NCBI GenBank assembly: GCA_028245195.1
Contig: JAOKCF010000002.1
Location: forward strand, 186,001 to 250,000
From: Vicingaceae bacterium
GTDB taxonomy: Bacteria > Bacteroidota > Bacteroidia > Flavobacteriales_E > Vicingaceae
Direction: 5' to 3'
Length of the DNA: 64,000 nt
Below the pieces are notes generated by a model that was not told the origin of the DNA, did no database searches, and saw only the letters and a list, made by a program, of their open reading frames with translations. Below are positions 36,315 to 45,775 of this stretch, in pieces. How positions within the stretch are numbered: position 1 is the stretch's first letter; each line of letters begins with the position of its first letter. The position numbers and the translations under genes were made by a program.

Positions 36315-37796
36315 ATGGAACTGATTCCAATCATAATTTACGGAATAGCACTGCTATTTATTTTTTGTTACAGCCTGATTCAAATTCAGTTAGTAATAAA
36401 GTACAAACGTTATCAAAAGCAACAAAAACTGCGTTTGACGGAACAGTCTACCATAGATTTCGAACCAAAAGTTACCGTTCAACTACCGCTCTTCAACGAA
36501 AAATACGTTACTGAAAGACTGATTGATTGTGTTGCAGCATTGGATTACCCAAAAGATAAATTAGAAATTCAGATTTTAGATGATTCTACAGATGAAACGA
36601 CAGAAATTACAAAAGCGAAAGTTGAAGAAATTCGAAAAGCAGGAATTGACATCGTTTACATTCACAGAGTAAATCGAAGTGGATACAAAGCCGGAGCTTT
36701 AGCTGAAGGAACGAAAATTGCAAAAGGTGATTTTATTGCCATTTTTGATGCTGATTTTCTCCCAAAAAAGGATTTTGTAAAACGAATGGTTCAACCCTTT
36801 CGAGATGAAAAAGTAGGAATGGTTCAAAGCAGGTGGGAGCACATTAACGAGCGCTACTCTATGCTCACTAAATTACAAGCCTTTGGGTTGGACGCGCACT
36901 TTTCAGTAGAGCAAGGTGGCAGAAACGCAGGCCATCACTTCATCAATTTTAATGGAACAGCAGGTATTTGGCGCAAAACGGCAATTGCTAACGCAGGAGG
37001 CTGGCAGTCCGATACCCTAACAGAAGATTTAGACCTCAGCTACCGAGCGCAATTGAAAGGTTGGGAGTTTATATTTTTAGAAGAAGTTGGCGCACCCGCA
37101 GAATTACCCGCCGTTATGAATGCACTTAAAACGCAACAGTTTAGATGGAATAAAGGAGCAGCGGAATGTGTTCGAAAGAATTTAGGTAGCGTTTTACGTT
37201 CCAAAGACATCAACTTTGGAACTAAAATGAATGCAATTTTTCACCTCATGAATTCAGCAGTATTTATTTGTATTGTTATATTGGCACTTCTAAGCCTACC
37301 AATTTTGAGTATTAAAAACAACTTTGAAGAATATAAAATGTTGTTTTTAATCGCCAGTTCCTTTTTAATTACGCTACCCATTTTGACTTACTTCTATTGG
37401 ACTTCCATGTCTAGAAACTACACTTCTAAAACAAAAGCATTCTTCCATTTCATTTTTCTTTTTCCAATGTTTTTGGCCGTCTCCATGGGGCTTTCGCTGC
37501 ACAATGCCATGGCCGTTTTAGAAGGCTACATGGGGAAAAAATCTGGATTTATTCGCACTCCAAAGTTTAACTTGAGCAACGACAAAAGCAAAAAGTGGGG
37601 AACCAACGTTTACTTAAAACGAAAAATCAATCCGATTACTATTTTAGAAGTTTTACTTGCCGCATATTTCTTTGGTGGAATTTTATTGGGTATTCATTAC
37701 GAAGATTACGGTTTAATGCCATTCCACATAATGCTGTTTTTAGGGTTCGGATATGTTTCCTTTTACTCTATTAGTCATTCGTTTAGAACGGAATAA
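36315..37796 (+). CDS. Processive-type membrane GT2 glycosyltransferase (cellulose synthase-like)
   Basis: A 493-residue membrane enzyme with one N-terminal helix and about four at the C-terminus. The GT2 core shows VTVQLPLFNE, ILDDSTDETTE, FDADFLP, a TEDLDLSYR motif and QQFRWNKG, which correspond to the D, DxD, TED and QxxRW signatures of cellulose synthase/CslA-like enzymes that transfer hexoses such as mannose or glucose. It lies 15 bp after the DPM-like gene. Product could be a short glycolipid or a polysaccharide; no BcsB-like or export partners are present, which favours a glycolipid. Confidence 0.88.
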   Translation: MELIPIIIYGIALLFIFCYSLIQIQLVIKYKRYQKQQKLRLTEQSTIDFEPKVTVQLPLFNEKYVTERLIDCVAALDYPKDKLEIQILDDSTDETTEITKAKVEEIRKAGIDIVYIHRVNRSGYKAGALAEGTKIAKGDFIAIFDADFLPKKDFVKRMVQPFRDEKVGMVQSRWEHINERYSMLTKLQAFGLDAHFSVEQGGRNAGHHFINFNGTAGIWRKTAIANAGGWQSDTLTEDLDLSYRAQLKGWEFIFLEEVGAPAELPAVMNALKTQQFRWNKGAAECVRKNLGSVLRSKDINFGTKMNAIFHLMNSAVFICIVILALLSLPILSIKNNFEEYKMLFLIASSFLITLPILTYFYWTSMSRNYTSKTKAFFHFIFLFPMFLAVSMGLSLHNAMAVLEGYMGKKSGFIRTPKFNLSNDKSKKWGTNVYLKRKINPITILEVLLAAYFFGGILLGIHYEDYGLMPFHIMLFLGFGYVSFYSISHSFRTE

Positions 37797-37803
37797 CCTT
37801 TAA

Positions 37804-39141
37804 ATGCAATTGAACAGCAGCCTTTTTAGTAAATCGTTATTCGTTCAAAGCGTTGCTGTTGCTTGTTATTTTTATATCGGCTGCGATTTTAATCGAGAGA
37901 ATTTTTACGGTCTTTTAGGTTGCTTTGCTCTTCTTTTTGCAGCATACGTTTTCCTTGTAAAAGGTGCAAAAAAGGAATCACTCAATCAACTTTTGGGTAT
38001 TTCCATTCTTTACCGATTGTTTTTTTTGCTCTCTATCCCAACACTTTCTGACGACTATTTTCGATTTATTTGGGACGGACAATTGATGCTAAACGGCATC
38101 AATCCTTTCGATTTTTTACCTACTGAGGTTAACATAGACTTTCCAAACCAAGGGGAATTATTAGCAGGCATGAATAGCCCTAATTACTATACGGTATATC
38201 CTCCCATGTCTCAAATCGTTTACTTTTTGGGTGCTTGGCTTTCGCCTAATTCTATCTTTGGAAGTATTGTAATTATGCGCAGTATCATTCTAGCTGCAGA
38301 AATTGGAATCATTTTATTACTCCCAAAACTACTCCGACTTCTAAAAATGAACCCACTCAATAGTTTATGGTACGCTTTAAATCCATTGGTAATTATTGAA
38401 CTTACCGGAAACCTGCACTTCGAAGGAATTGTTCTTTTCTTCTTTTTGGTGGCAATTTATTTATTAGCACTTAACAAAGAAAAGTTAGGGGCCGTTGCTT
38501 GGGCGTTTGCCGCTGCAACCAAGCTGATTCCAATTTTCTTCTTACCCATAGTTCTCCGAAAGCTTAGCTTTAAAAAGTCCATACTTTTTTATTTGATTTT
38601 CGGAATTGCATTCATGGCTCTTTGGATTCCGTTTTACAATTCCACACTCTTACCTCATTTTCTGCAAAGCGTCAGTTTATACTCCAAAACTTTCGAATTC
38701 AATACAAGTGTCCATTATATAATTCGAGCTATTGGTTTTGAAACTGTAGGTTGGAACATTATAGAAACCTCAGGACCTTGGTTAGCAAGAATAGCCTACT
38801 TAGGTATCCTATTTTTACTCCTTAAAAAGAAAATCCTCACTTGGAATGGATTTTTTATTGCCCTGCTGTTCGCTATGAGTTGGTATTATCTGCTAGCGTT
38901 AATCGTTCACCCTTGGTACAGCATTACCTTAGTTTTTTTAAGTGTTTTTACGCGTTTTCGTTTCCCTATGCTGTGGTCATTTTTAGTGATTTTGTCCTAT
39001 TGGACTTACTCCAACCCGGCGCTTCAAGAAAACTTTTGGTTGATTAGTATAGAGTACTCAATAGTGGTTGGATTTGCGTTGTGGGAAATCTTAAGTAACA
39101 AAAGCCCGATTTCAATTTCTCAAAAAACTAACTATCTTTAA
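37804..39141 (+). CDS. Polytopic mannosyltransferase-like protein (GT-C type)
   Basis: A 445-residue protein with about ten hydrophobic segments. The early extracytoplasmic motif SDDYFRFIWDGQLMLNG fits the acidic metal/donor-binding loop of GT-C fold enzymes (GT87/PIG-M-like), which use polyprenyl-phosphate sugars as donors. Other segments such as NSLWYALNPLVIIELTGNL and FAAATKLIPIFFLPI are typical of this superfamily. It would be the natural user of a polyprenyl-linked sugar made by the DPM-like enzyme upstream. It follows the preceding gene by 7 bp. Confidence 0.82.
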   Translation: MQLNSSLFSKSLFVQSVAVACYFYIGCDFNRENFYGLLGCFALLFAAYVFLVKGAKKESLNQLLGISILYRLFFLLSIPTLSDDYFRFIWDGQLMLNGINPFDFLPTEVNIDFPNQGELLAGMNSPNYYTVYPPMSQIVYFLGAWLSPNSIFGSIVIMRSIILAAEIGIILLLPKLLRLLKMNPLNSLWYALNPLVIIELTGNLHFEGIVLFFFLVAIYLLALNKEKLGAVAWAFAAATKLIPIFFLPIVLRKLSFKKSILFYLIFGIAFMALWIPFYNSTLLPHFLQSVSLYSKTFEFNTSVHYIIRAIGFETVGWNIIETSGPWLARIAYLGILFLLLKKKILTWNGFFIALLFAMSWYYLLALIVHPWYSITLVFLSVFTRFRFPMLWSFLVILSYWTYSNPALQENFWLISIEYSIVVGFALWEILSNKSPISISQKTNYL

Positions 39142-39144
39142 CCC

Positions 39145-39342
39145 ATGACAATCGGCAAACCACTTTCTATTTTAGGGATCATCCTGATTATATACGAGCT
39201 AATTAGTGGCATCAATTTTTACATGAAATTTGATGAATCTGGAAGAGATTCTGACTTCTCCTACACGTTAAATTTTGGAAAAATTATAGTCGGAGTGTTA
39301 TTAGTTTATTTTGGTGAACGACTGAAAAAGAAAGAACAATAA
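39145..39342 (+). CDS. Small two-helix membrane protein
   Basis: A 65-residue protein with two hydrophobic helices (LSILGIILIIYELISGI and GKIIVGVLLVYFGERL) around a polar loop, ending in a basic KKKEQ tail. It starts 3 bp after the GT-C gene, so it is probably translated within the same operon. No family recognised; it could be an accessory subunit. Small size and lack of known relatives lower the confidence. Confidence 0.6.
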   Translation: MTIGKPLSILGIILIIYELISGINFYMKFDESGRDSDFSYTLNFGKIIVGVLLVYFGERLKKKEQ

Positions 39343-39500
39343 CTAGACCCGTGCGCGTAAAACTCTGCACATTCGAAGTAATAAATACTAAGGTTAAACC
39401 AGACCTTTGATGCTTGCAACAGTTTTCTAATGCACAAAACATCTTCGTTCCTCTTTCTGTTTCTCTTGTTTGAACTATCAATTTCTCTAACTTTCCGCTC

Positions 39501-40433
39501 ATGAATCAACTAGCAGATTGCCCAGTTTGTAATTCGAATGTATTTGCTTCTTTTATAACAACAACTGCTCAAATGCACACTAGCAAAGAGCCCTTTAACT
39601 TTGACCAGTGTAAAAGCTGTGAATTAGTTTTCCTCAACCCAAGAGTTCCTTTAGCGCAACTAAAAAACTATTACACTTCTCACTACTTGCCTTATCGAGG
39701 GCCTGAAGCTTGGGGAAAGCATGAGCACTTTGTAAAAGATAGTCAGCAAAAGCTTGATTTAGAGCGCGTAAATCGAGTAAAAGAGTGGTATAAAACTACT
39801 CCCGAAACCTTACTATTGGATGTTGGTTGCGGGAAACCAAGTTTCTTAAAAGCGTGCAAAACGGAACTAAAATGCGATACCTTAGGCATTGATTTTAGTG
39901 ATGAAGGCTGGAAAAATACAACTGAAGATTACGGAGAGTTAAACTTACAGGTAGCTGAAATAAAAGACTTACCGTCGGACTTACAACCGGATGTAATTAC
40001 CATGTGGCATTACTTAGAACACGATTACACACCGCAAGAGAATCTCAAATCCCTAAAATCTATCTCTAAGCCTTCCACTACCCTCATTATAGAAATTCCC
40101 AACTTTGATTCTAGCAGTAGAAAGGAGTTTGGAGAAGATTGGGCGGGATGGCATACACCAAGGCATACTTCTTTATTTTCTCCAAGAAATGTCGAACTCC
40201 TGCTTAATAATACTGGCTGGGAAGTTTCTAAAATACTAACTTACGGCACAATGGACCCATACCTTTTGTATTGGATGAGCAGAATGGAGCAAAAAGGAAT
40301 GGCTTGGGACAAAAACATGGAAGATGAATTTTGGGCATTTACTAGAGGAATGATCCGCTTTTTGCCAAAAAAATGGAATCAAAAAAATACCTCATTAGGT
40401 ATTATGACGGTTATTGCTAAGCCTAAAAGCTAG
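39501..40433 (+). CDS. Class I SAM-dependent methyltransferase with N-terminal zinc ribbon
   Basis: A 310-residue methyltransferase. The first 40 residues hold a zinc-ribbon CPVC...CKSC (Cys7, Cys10, Cys37, Cys40), followed by the Rossmann motif I LLDVGCGKPSFL (residues 105-116) and LEHDYTPQENL (motif III/IV-like). This layout is frequent among methyltransferases modifying sugars or small metabolites (Methyltransf_11/UbiE-like). It is on the same strand as the glycosyltransferases but follows a 158-bp gap, so co-transcription is less certain. The 3' end overlaps the convergent CrtA-like gene by 4 bp. Confidence 0.85.
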   Translation: MNQLADCPVCNSNVFASFITTTAQMHTSKEPFNFDQCKSCELVFLNPRVPLAQLKNYYTSHYLPYRGPEAWGKHEHFVKDSQQKLDLERVNRVKEWYKTTPETLLLDVGCGKPSFLKACKTELKCDTLGIDFSDEGWKNTTEDYGELNLQVAEIKDLPSDLQPDVITMWHYLEHDYTPQENLKSLKSISKPSTTLIIEIPNFDSSSRKEFGEDWAGWHTPRHTSLFSPRNVELLLNNTGWEVSKILTYGTMDPYLLYWMSRMEQKGMAWDKNMEDEFWAFTRGMIRFLPKKWNQKNTSLGIMTVIAKPKS

Positions 40434-41137
40434 ATAGACAGTAGATCTAACCCTTCCCAGGTTCCTTTAGATTTATATGGATGAAATCGAGCAAATAGCT
40501 CTTCCGAATACCATTCATTTTTACGTGTTCGTCGAATGGCTTCTTGATGCTCTTTACTGTTATATGCAAACTTTTTAACGGACTCAAAATCTTTCCAAAG
40601 GCTAAATGTAGCCATCTGAACAATTGGAACCTCTCCAACCCCTTTTGTATAAATTAATCCATCATTCCCTTCTAGGCCTTTTTGAGATGTAGGTACGTAT
40701 TTCCAAAATCGAAGCAGCCAATTCCACTTTATTGTTGCTCTGGTAATAACAGCTATTGGTTGATTAGGATTTAACTCAGCACCCTTTTCGAAAGGAATTT
40801 TCCCTATCCAAGTCCCTCCTGCAGAAATATTTCGCATGAATAACGTGCATTTTTCTGCACTATTCACTTTGTATTGTTCCATCAAATCTGAGTTAGAAAA
40901 AAACTCCTTTGCTGCATCTTCAGAATCCCAAACTTGTAATAAACTGTAAATGGACCAATCTGGTAACGGGTTAAATCCTAAACCTTTGCCACTTCCCAAT
41001 AGTCGATAAAAAGATTGCCCTTTAACGTTAGACAAGTCTTTGTGGGCAAATTGCATCGTTTTAAACCCCCACAGTTTAGTTTTAAATGTATCGTATTTAA
41101 AAAAGGATAAGGTGGTAATTTGCGTACTCATTTTCAT
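40430..41137 (-). CDS. Spheroidene monooxygenase (CrtA)-like protein
   Basis: A 235-residue cytosolic protein resembling the CrtA family. CrtA hydroxylates or oxidises acyclic carotenoids such as spheroidene and is a heme-containing monooxygenase. Landmarks are FYRLLGSGKGLGFNPLPDWSIY, LLQVWDSEDAA, VITRATIKWNWLLRFW, the IYTKGVGEVPIVQMATFSLW segment and the C-terminal RFHPYKSKGTWEGL. Homologues in nonphototrophic Bacteroidota are often annotated this way, but the substrate is untested. The genes for carotenoid synthesis were not found in the window. Start could also be the second Met two codons in. Confidence 0.75.
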   Translation of the reverse strand: MKMSTQITTLSFFKYDTFKTKLWGFKTMQFAHKDLSNVKGQSFYRLLGSGKGLGFNPLPDWSIYSLLQVWDSEDAAKEFFSNSDLMEQYKVNSAEKCTLFMRNISAGGTWIGKIPFEKGAELNPNQPIAVITRATIKWNWLLRFWKYVPTSQKGLEGNDGLIYTKGVGEVPIVQMATFSLWKDFESVKKFAYNSKEHQEAIRRTRKNEWYSEELFARFHPYKSKGTWEGLDLLSI

Positions 41138-41361
41138 TGCGGCGGGGGTTTTTTAAAAGCTTAACCGAGAACTCTAAAGTAAGCTTTATGAGTAAACCAC
41201 TCTAGCAATAAGTTGTTGTTATTATAATATTACAGATGTTTTTTGCGCATAAAAAAAATTTGCGCCATCTGAAAAGTTAAATATTACTAGCGTATCAAAT
41301 TACCCGAATTTTCATCACAAAATTTGTAACAATTTGGCGCAATCATTCTCGTTACAAGCAT

Positions 41362-41369
41362 TACTTTTG
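41362..41369 (+). promoter_or_regulatory. -7 box of hemL
   Basis: TACTTTTG followed by CA, 15 nt before the hemL ATG at 41385. A TTG at 41334-41336 is 25 nt upstream, longer than the usual spacing. The position rules out the longer in-frame ATG at 41334. Confidence 0.5.
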
Positions 41370-41384
41370 CAAAAATATTTTTAC

Positions 41385-42668
41385 ATGGAATTAAGTAAGT
41401 CAAAAACCCTTTTCGAGAGAGCAATAAAATCTATGGTGGGAGGGGTAAATAGCCCTGTTCGAGCGTTTAATTCTGTAGGCGGGAATCCTCTTTTTATTGA
41501 ACGTGGTAAAGGCATTCACATTTACGACGTAGATGGAAACGAATACATTGATCTTATCGGTTCTTATGGTCCACTTATTTTAGGTCATGCAAACCCAAAA
41601 GTTACTTCAGCGGTTAAAGCAGCCATTGATAAAAGTTTCACATATGGTGCAACAACTCTTGGTGAAATAGAAATGGCAGAAATGGTAAAAGAAGCTTACC
41701 CACAATTGGATAAAGTTCGCTTTGTCAATTCTGGAACAGAAGCTGTTTTAAGTGCCATTCGATTAGCACGAGCTTATACCGGAAAAAATAAGATTGTAAA
41801 ATTTGCTGGTTGCTACCACGGTCATACTGATGCGCTTTTGGTAGCTGCGGGCTCTGGGTTAATGACAATGGGAATTCCTTCTAGCGCAGGTGTTCCTGAA
41901 AAAGCAGTGAATGACACCTTAATTGCACAATACAATAACATTGAAAGTGTTAAAAGTTTAATTGAAAATAACAAAAATGAGATTGCGGCCATTTTTATTG
42001 AACCGGTAGCCGGAAACATGGGAGTTGTTGTTCCTGAAATGGAATTCATGAAGGAGCTTCGAAAGGTGACAGAAGAAAACGGTATTCTGTTGGTAATTGA
42101 TGAAGTAATGACCGGCTTTAGAATGAAGTTTGGCGGCGCTCAAGATCACTTTGGAATTGCTGCTGACATCACCTGTATGGGGAAAGTAATTGGCGGTGGA
42201 ATGCCTGTTGGAGCCTATGGGGCTAAAGCTGCAATTATGGACCGAGTTGCTCCTTTAGGCGATGTATACCAAGCAGGAACTTTATCAGGTAGTCCAATTG
42301 CAATGGCTTGCGGTTTAGCTACTTTAAAAGAGCTCAAAAATTACGATTACGAAAGAGCAGATCAATTAGGCAAACAGGTTAAAGCTGCTTTGTTGAATGC
42401 AGCCAATGAAAATGGAATTACAATTCAAGTAAATCAATTTGGACTAATGGTGAACCCATTTTTTACTTCTGTAGCAGTTAAAGATTTCGAAACGGCTTCT
42501 ACTTGTGATACCAAATTATTTGGAAATTTCTTTTGGGCCATGGCAGAAGCCGGTTTATACATTCCTCCATCACAATTTGAAACCTGGTTTTTACCAATTA
42601 ACATAACAGATGCGGAGATGGATGTATTAGAAAAACGAATTAATAAAGCTTTCCGAACAATAGCTTAA
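41385..42668 (+). CDS. hemL: Glutamate-1-semialdehyde 2,1-aminomutase
   Basis: A 427-residue PLP enzyme of the aminotransferase fold that converts glutamate-1-semialdehyde into 5-aminolevulinate, the step after HemA. Landmarks are GGVNSPVRAF, FVNSGTEAVLSAIRLAR, the CYHGHTDALLV segment, VIDEVMTGFR and the PLP-binding lysine Lys267 in MGKVIGGGMPVGA. Length is standard; the start is set by the MELSKSK N-terminus typical of the family. It is 56 bp before hemE and about 35 kb from the other hem operon. Confidence 0.97.
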   Translation: MELSKSKTLFERAIKSMVGGVNSPVRAFNSVGGNPLFIERGKGIHIYDVDGNEYIDLIGSYGPLILGHANPKVTSAVKAAIDKSFTYGATTLGEIEMAEMVKEAYPQLDKVRFVNSGTEAVLSAIRLARAYTGKNKIVKFAGCYHGHTDALLVAAGSGLMTMGIPSSAGVPEKAVNDTLIAQYNNIESVKSLIENNKNEIAAIFIEPVAGNMGVVVPEMEFMKELRKVTEENGILLVIDEVMTGFRMKFGGAQDHFGIAADITCMGKVIGGGMPVGAYGAKAAIMDRVAPLGDVYQAGTLSGSPIAMACGLATLKELKNYDYERADQLGKQVKAALLNAANENGITIQVNQFGLMVNPFFTSVAVKDFETASTCDTKLFGNFFWAMAEAGLYIPPSQFETWFLPINITDAEMDVLEKRINKAFRTIA

Positions 42669-42724
42669 ACAACGCACAGTCCGCAGAATTTGCTCCATGA
42701 GACTAAATAATAACACACAAGAAA

Positions 42725-43750
42725 ATGACTCAATTCAACGATAGATTTTTAAAAGCTTGTAGACGAGAAAAAACGGATCGACCACCAGTATGGTTTATGC
42801 GACAAGCCGGAAGATACCAGGCAGATTATAGAGAAATTCGTAAAACGCATACTCTGGTTGACATTTGTAAAATACCTGAGCTTTGTGCAAAGGTTACGCT
42901 ATCTCCCATTCAGCAATTTGGGTTTGATGCTGCTATTGTGTTTTCTGATATCATGATTCCACTGGAGCCCATGGGAATCGACTTTCATTACAAGGAAGGG
43001 GTTGGTCCAGTAATTTCAAATCCGTTGACTTCAAAAAGAGATGTTGAAAATTTGAAACCCTTGGATTTTGGCAAAGATTTACAATATACTGGTGCTTCAT
43101 TAACTATTTTAAAGAACGAACTTAACGTACCCTGTTTAGGTTTTGTAGGCGCACCATTTACCTTGGCAAGTTATATGATTGAAGGAGGTCCATCGAAGAG
43201 CTACATCAAGTTAAAAAACTTCATGTACGGCCAAACGGAGGCATGGCACCTGTTAATGGACAAGTTAGCCACCAATATGGCCGACTATCTCCTTTACCAA
43301 GTCGAAAGCGGTGCGATGGCGGTTCAAATTTTTGACAGTTGGGTTGGCATTTTAAGTCAAGCTGATTTTAGGGAATTCATTTTCCCTCATATGCAAAAAA
43401 TGGTTCAATATGTTAAGAGCAAGACAGATGTCCCAGTAGTTATTTTCGGAACTAACTCGTCTCACCTATTACTCGAAATGAAAGCTACCGACGCAGATGT
43501 AGTAGGAATTGATTGGAAAACTGATGTTGCAGAGGCTTGGAAAAGCATGAACTACGAAGTGGCCGTTCAAGGAAACTTAGACCCAACCTTGCTTTTTGGT
43601 GATTGGAGTTTAATTAAAAAAAGAGCCACTACTTTGTTGGATTCGATTCCAAATAAACCGGGTTACATTTTCAATTTAGGTCATGGTATTCTACCCAAAA
43701 CACCTGAAGAAAACGTAAGGCAGTTGGTAAAGTTGGTGCAAGGGCGATAA
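42725..43750 (+). CDS. hemE: Uroporphyrinogen decarboxylase
   Basis: A 341-residue HemE that removes four carboxyl groups from uroporphyrinogen III to give coproporphyrinogen III. The signature RPPVWFMRQAGRYQADYREIR is at residues 19-40, with DIMIPLEPMGI, GFVGAPFTLASYMIEGG and FNLGHGILPKTP further on. It closes the HemA-to-HemE set coded here. It follows hemL by 56 bp in the same direction; a decayed barrel gene lies downstream. Confidence 0.97.
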   Translation: MTQFNDRFLKACRREKTDRPPVWFMRQAGRYQADYREIRKTHTLVDICKIPELCAKVTLSPIQQFGFDAAIVFSDIMIPLEPMGIDFHYKEGVGPVISNPLTSKRDVENLKPLDFGKDLQYTGASLTILKNELNVPCLGFVGAPFTLASYMIEGGPSKSYIKLKNFMYGQTEAWHLLMDKLATNMADYLLYQVESGAMAVQIFDSWVGILSQADFREFIFPHMQKMVQYVKSKTDVPVVIFGTNSSHLLLEMKATDADVVGIDWKTDVAEAWKSMNYEVAVQGNLDPTLLFGDWSLIKKRATTLLDSIPNKPGYIFNLGHGILPKTPEENVRQLVKLVQGR

Positions 43751-43840
43751 AATAATTTTTTTCATAATTCACCCATTTATTGTATTTTGGAACAATACAT
43801 AGCTCGGCTCGTATAAAGCCTTAGCATTAATACCTCAATT

Positions 43841-44478
43841 ATGAAAAAATTAGCACTTCTTTTATTTGCTTCATTTCTTACTTAAATTTTGCATTTACTC
43901 AGTCTTTTGAAAAAGGTGACATTCTAATTGATGCAGGAATAGGGCTTGGAGTTTATTGAACGAAAATGACCACTGAGCAATCAGGAATAAAGACAGAAGA
44001 AAAGGACGGAACAGCTTCTGTAATTATGCCGCTAAAAGCGCAATATGGAATTTCCAATAAGTTTAGTATTGGTATAGTATTTCAACCTGAAAACTATATT
44101 GAAGATTCTGTTAATATTAATAATGAATAATTTAAAGGGTCAACCTTTCGGTTTATTGGGACATACTATATAGTTAATAAGAATAAATTCAATCTAAACG
44201 CAGAATTAGGCGTGGGCCTCGCTTCTCTAAACCAATCCTCAAAAGACGAAAATGGAGACAAGTTTAAAGCAGATTGGAGAGGCAGCAGTTTCACGATTGG
44301 CCTCGGCATAAAATACTATTTCACAGAAAATATTGGCTTCTTTGCAAATACCAATTATAACACGTACTCTTTTAAGTTAGACGATGTAATTTTTAATGGG
44401 ACTAGTATTAAAGCAGACAACTTGGAAGCACAATTCAGTGGCGCTCAAATTTCAGCAGGTTTAGCAGTTAAATTTTAA
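43841..44478 (+). pseudogene. Decayed outer-membrane beta-barrel protein gene
   Basis: From the ATG at 43841 the frame begins KKLALLLFASFL and must shift near 43880-43886 to continue the signal sequence (LNFAFTQ). The barrel frame is then interrupted by TGA at 43957-43959 and TAA at 44128-44130. Between and after these it reads like a small barrel: ILIDAGIGLGVY, QYGISNKFSIGIVFQPE, FIGTYYIVNKNKFNLNAELGVG, FTIGLGIKYYF and a final strand ISAGLAVKF ending at 44478. The intact length would be about 205 residues. One frameshift and two stops support inactivation, barring stop-codon read-through. Confidence 0.8.
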
Positions 44479-44480
44479 GT

Positions 44481-45773
44481 TTACTCGCTTTCATATTTCT
44501 TAGAGTACTTCTGATAAAGTTCCTTTTGCGAGTTAGTTAATTCAATTTGCTTGCCCTGAATAAAGGCTAAGGAAACCTGGTTTCCTCGCATGTCCAAGGC
44601 ATCCCCTTCTGAAATAAATAAGGTAGCGTATTTGCCTTCTTCAATGCTTCCAACCAAAGCATCGATTCCTAAAATTTTAGCCGTATTCAAGGTAATCATA
44701 GCCAAAGCAGCTTCTTTGTCTACCCCGTATGCGGCAGCTGTACCTGCATAAAAAGGCAAATTTCGGGTTCCCATCGCTTCCATGCTCCCAGAGTTTTCTA
44801 AGCTCACTAAAATGCCTTTATCCGTTAATATTTTTGGCATCTTGTAAGGCAAATCTACATCGTCGTCTTGATTCATCGGTAATTCGTGAACTCTTCTTAA
44901 AATCACCGGAATTGAACGGTCTTTTAACAAATCAGCTAATAACCAAGCATCGTACCCTCCAACCAATACCAACTCAAAATCATAAGCATCAAAAAAGTAA
45001 ACTGCATCGGTTATTTCTTGAACTCTGTCGGCATGAATAAATACTTTCTTCTTTTTTGAAAAAACTGGCTTCATTGCTTCGAATCGAATGTTCTTTTCTA
45101 GATGATACTCTCCTTTGTTATACGCATTCGCCTCTGTAAAAAATTCCTTAATCTCAGCTACACTTTTACTGTACCTTTCTTTCCATTCTACATCTTTCTT
45201 TTTATCCGTATCCATTGACGTTCGAATACGAGGCCAATTGATATGAATTCCGTTATCTTCTTTTAATACAGCATCTTCCCAATTCCATCCATCTAGGTTA
45301 AAAATAGAAGAAGTCCCTGTTATCACTCCTCCAACAGGAGCCACCTCTGCCATTAATACGCCATTCGTTCGCACAGTAGATGTTATTCTAGATTCGGTGT
45401 TGAACGCAATTAAACTTCTTACATGTGGCTTAAATTGTCCCACTTCCCGTTGATCGCTTGTCGCTCTTACAGCTCCTATCTCTACCAAACCGAGTCTGCT
45501 ATTTGGGGCGATGAATCCAGGATAAATATGCTTTCCCTTGCAATTAATTACCTCATCGTATTTAGTAGAATCCATTCGAATATCGATTGATGACAACACC
45601 ATGTCGATTTTTCCATTTCTAAATCCAATGGCAGCGTTGGGAATTACCTTTCCATTTCCTAAATGCGCTTTCGCACCCACCAACAAAATAGATTTTGTTT
45701 GAGGTGTTGCAGGAGTTTGCGCCCCAACCGACATGCTCAAAAAACAGGCTATTATTACAATAAAATTCTTCAT
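44481..45773 (-). CDS. Secreted amidohydrolase-like protein without metal ligands
   Basis: A 430-residue exported protein with a signal peptide (IIACFLSMSVGAQ) and an amidohydrolase-type composite fold: GKVIPNAAIGFRNGKI at the N-terminus and a C-terminal AALAMITLNTAKILGID, VGSIEEGKYATLFI. At the place where active members read GxxDxHxH, this one has GFIAPNSRLG (residues 87-95), so both metal-binding His are replaced. Where a catalytic Asp is expected it has LENSGSME. It is probably catalytically inactive or atypical. It lies 2 bp after the larger amidohydrolase gene, and the two probably act together. Confidence 0.82.
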   Translation of the reverse strand: MKNFIVIIACFLSMSVGAQTPATPQTKSILLVGAKAHLGNGKVIPNAAIGFRNGKIDMVLSSIDIRMDSTKYDEVINCKGKHIYPGFIAPNSRLGLVEIGAVRATSDQREVGQFKPHVRSLIAFNTESRITSTVRTNGVLMAEVAPVGGVITGTSSIFNLDGWNWEDAVLKEDNGIHINWPRIRTSMDTDKKKDVEWKERYSKSVAEIKEFFTEANAYNKGEYHLEKNIRFEAMKPVFSKKKKVFIHADRVQEITDAVYFFDAYDFELVLVGGYDAWLLADLLKDRSIPVILRRVHELPMNQDDDVDLPYKMPKILTDKGILVSLENSGSMEAMGTRNLPFYAGTAAAYGVDKEAALAMITLNTAKILGIDALVGSIEEGKYATLFISEGDALDMRGNQVSLAFIQGKQIELTNSQKELYQKYSKKYESE

Positions 45774-45775
45774 TC

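Noticed and set aside
41334-41384. Longer HemL start at 41334
   Set aside because: The extra residues do not resemble HemL and the -7 box at 41362-41369 would lie within them.
44212-44478. Independent small gene
   Set aside because: It is the last open stretch of the decayed barrel gene beginning at 43841, with matching frame and barrel-like content.
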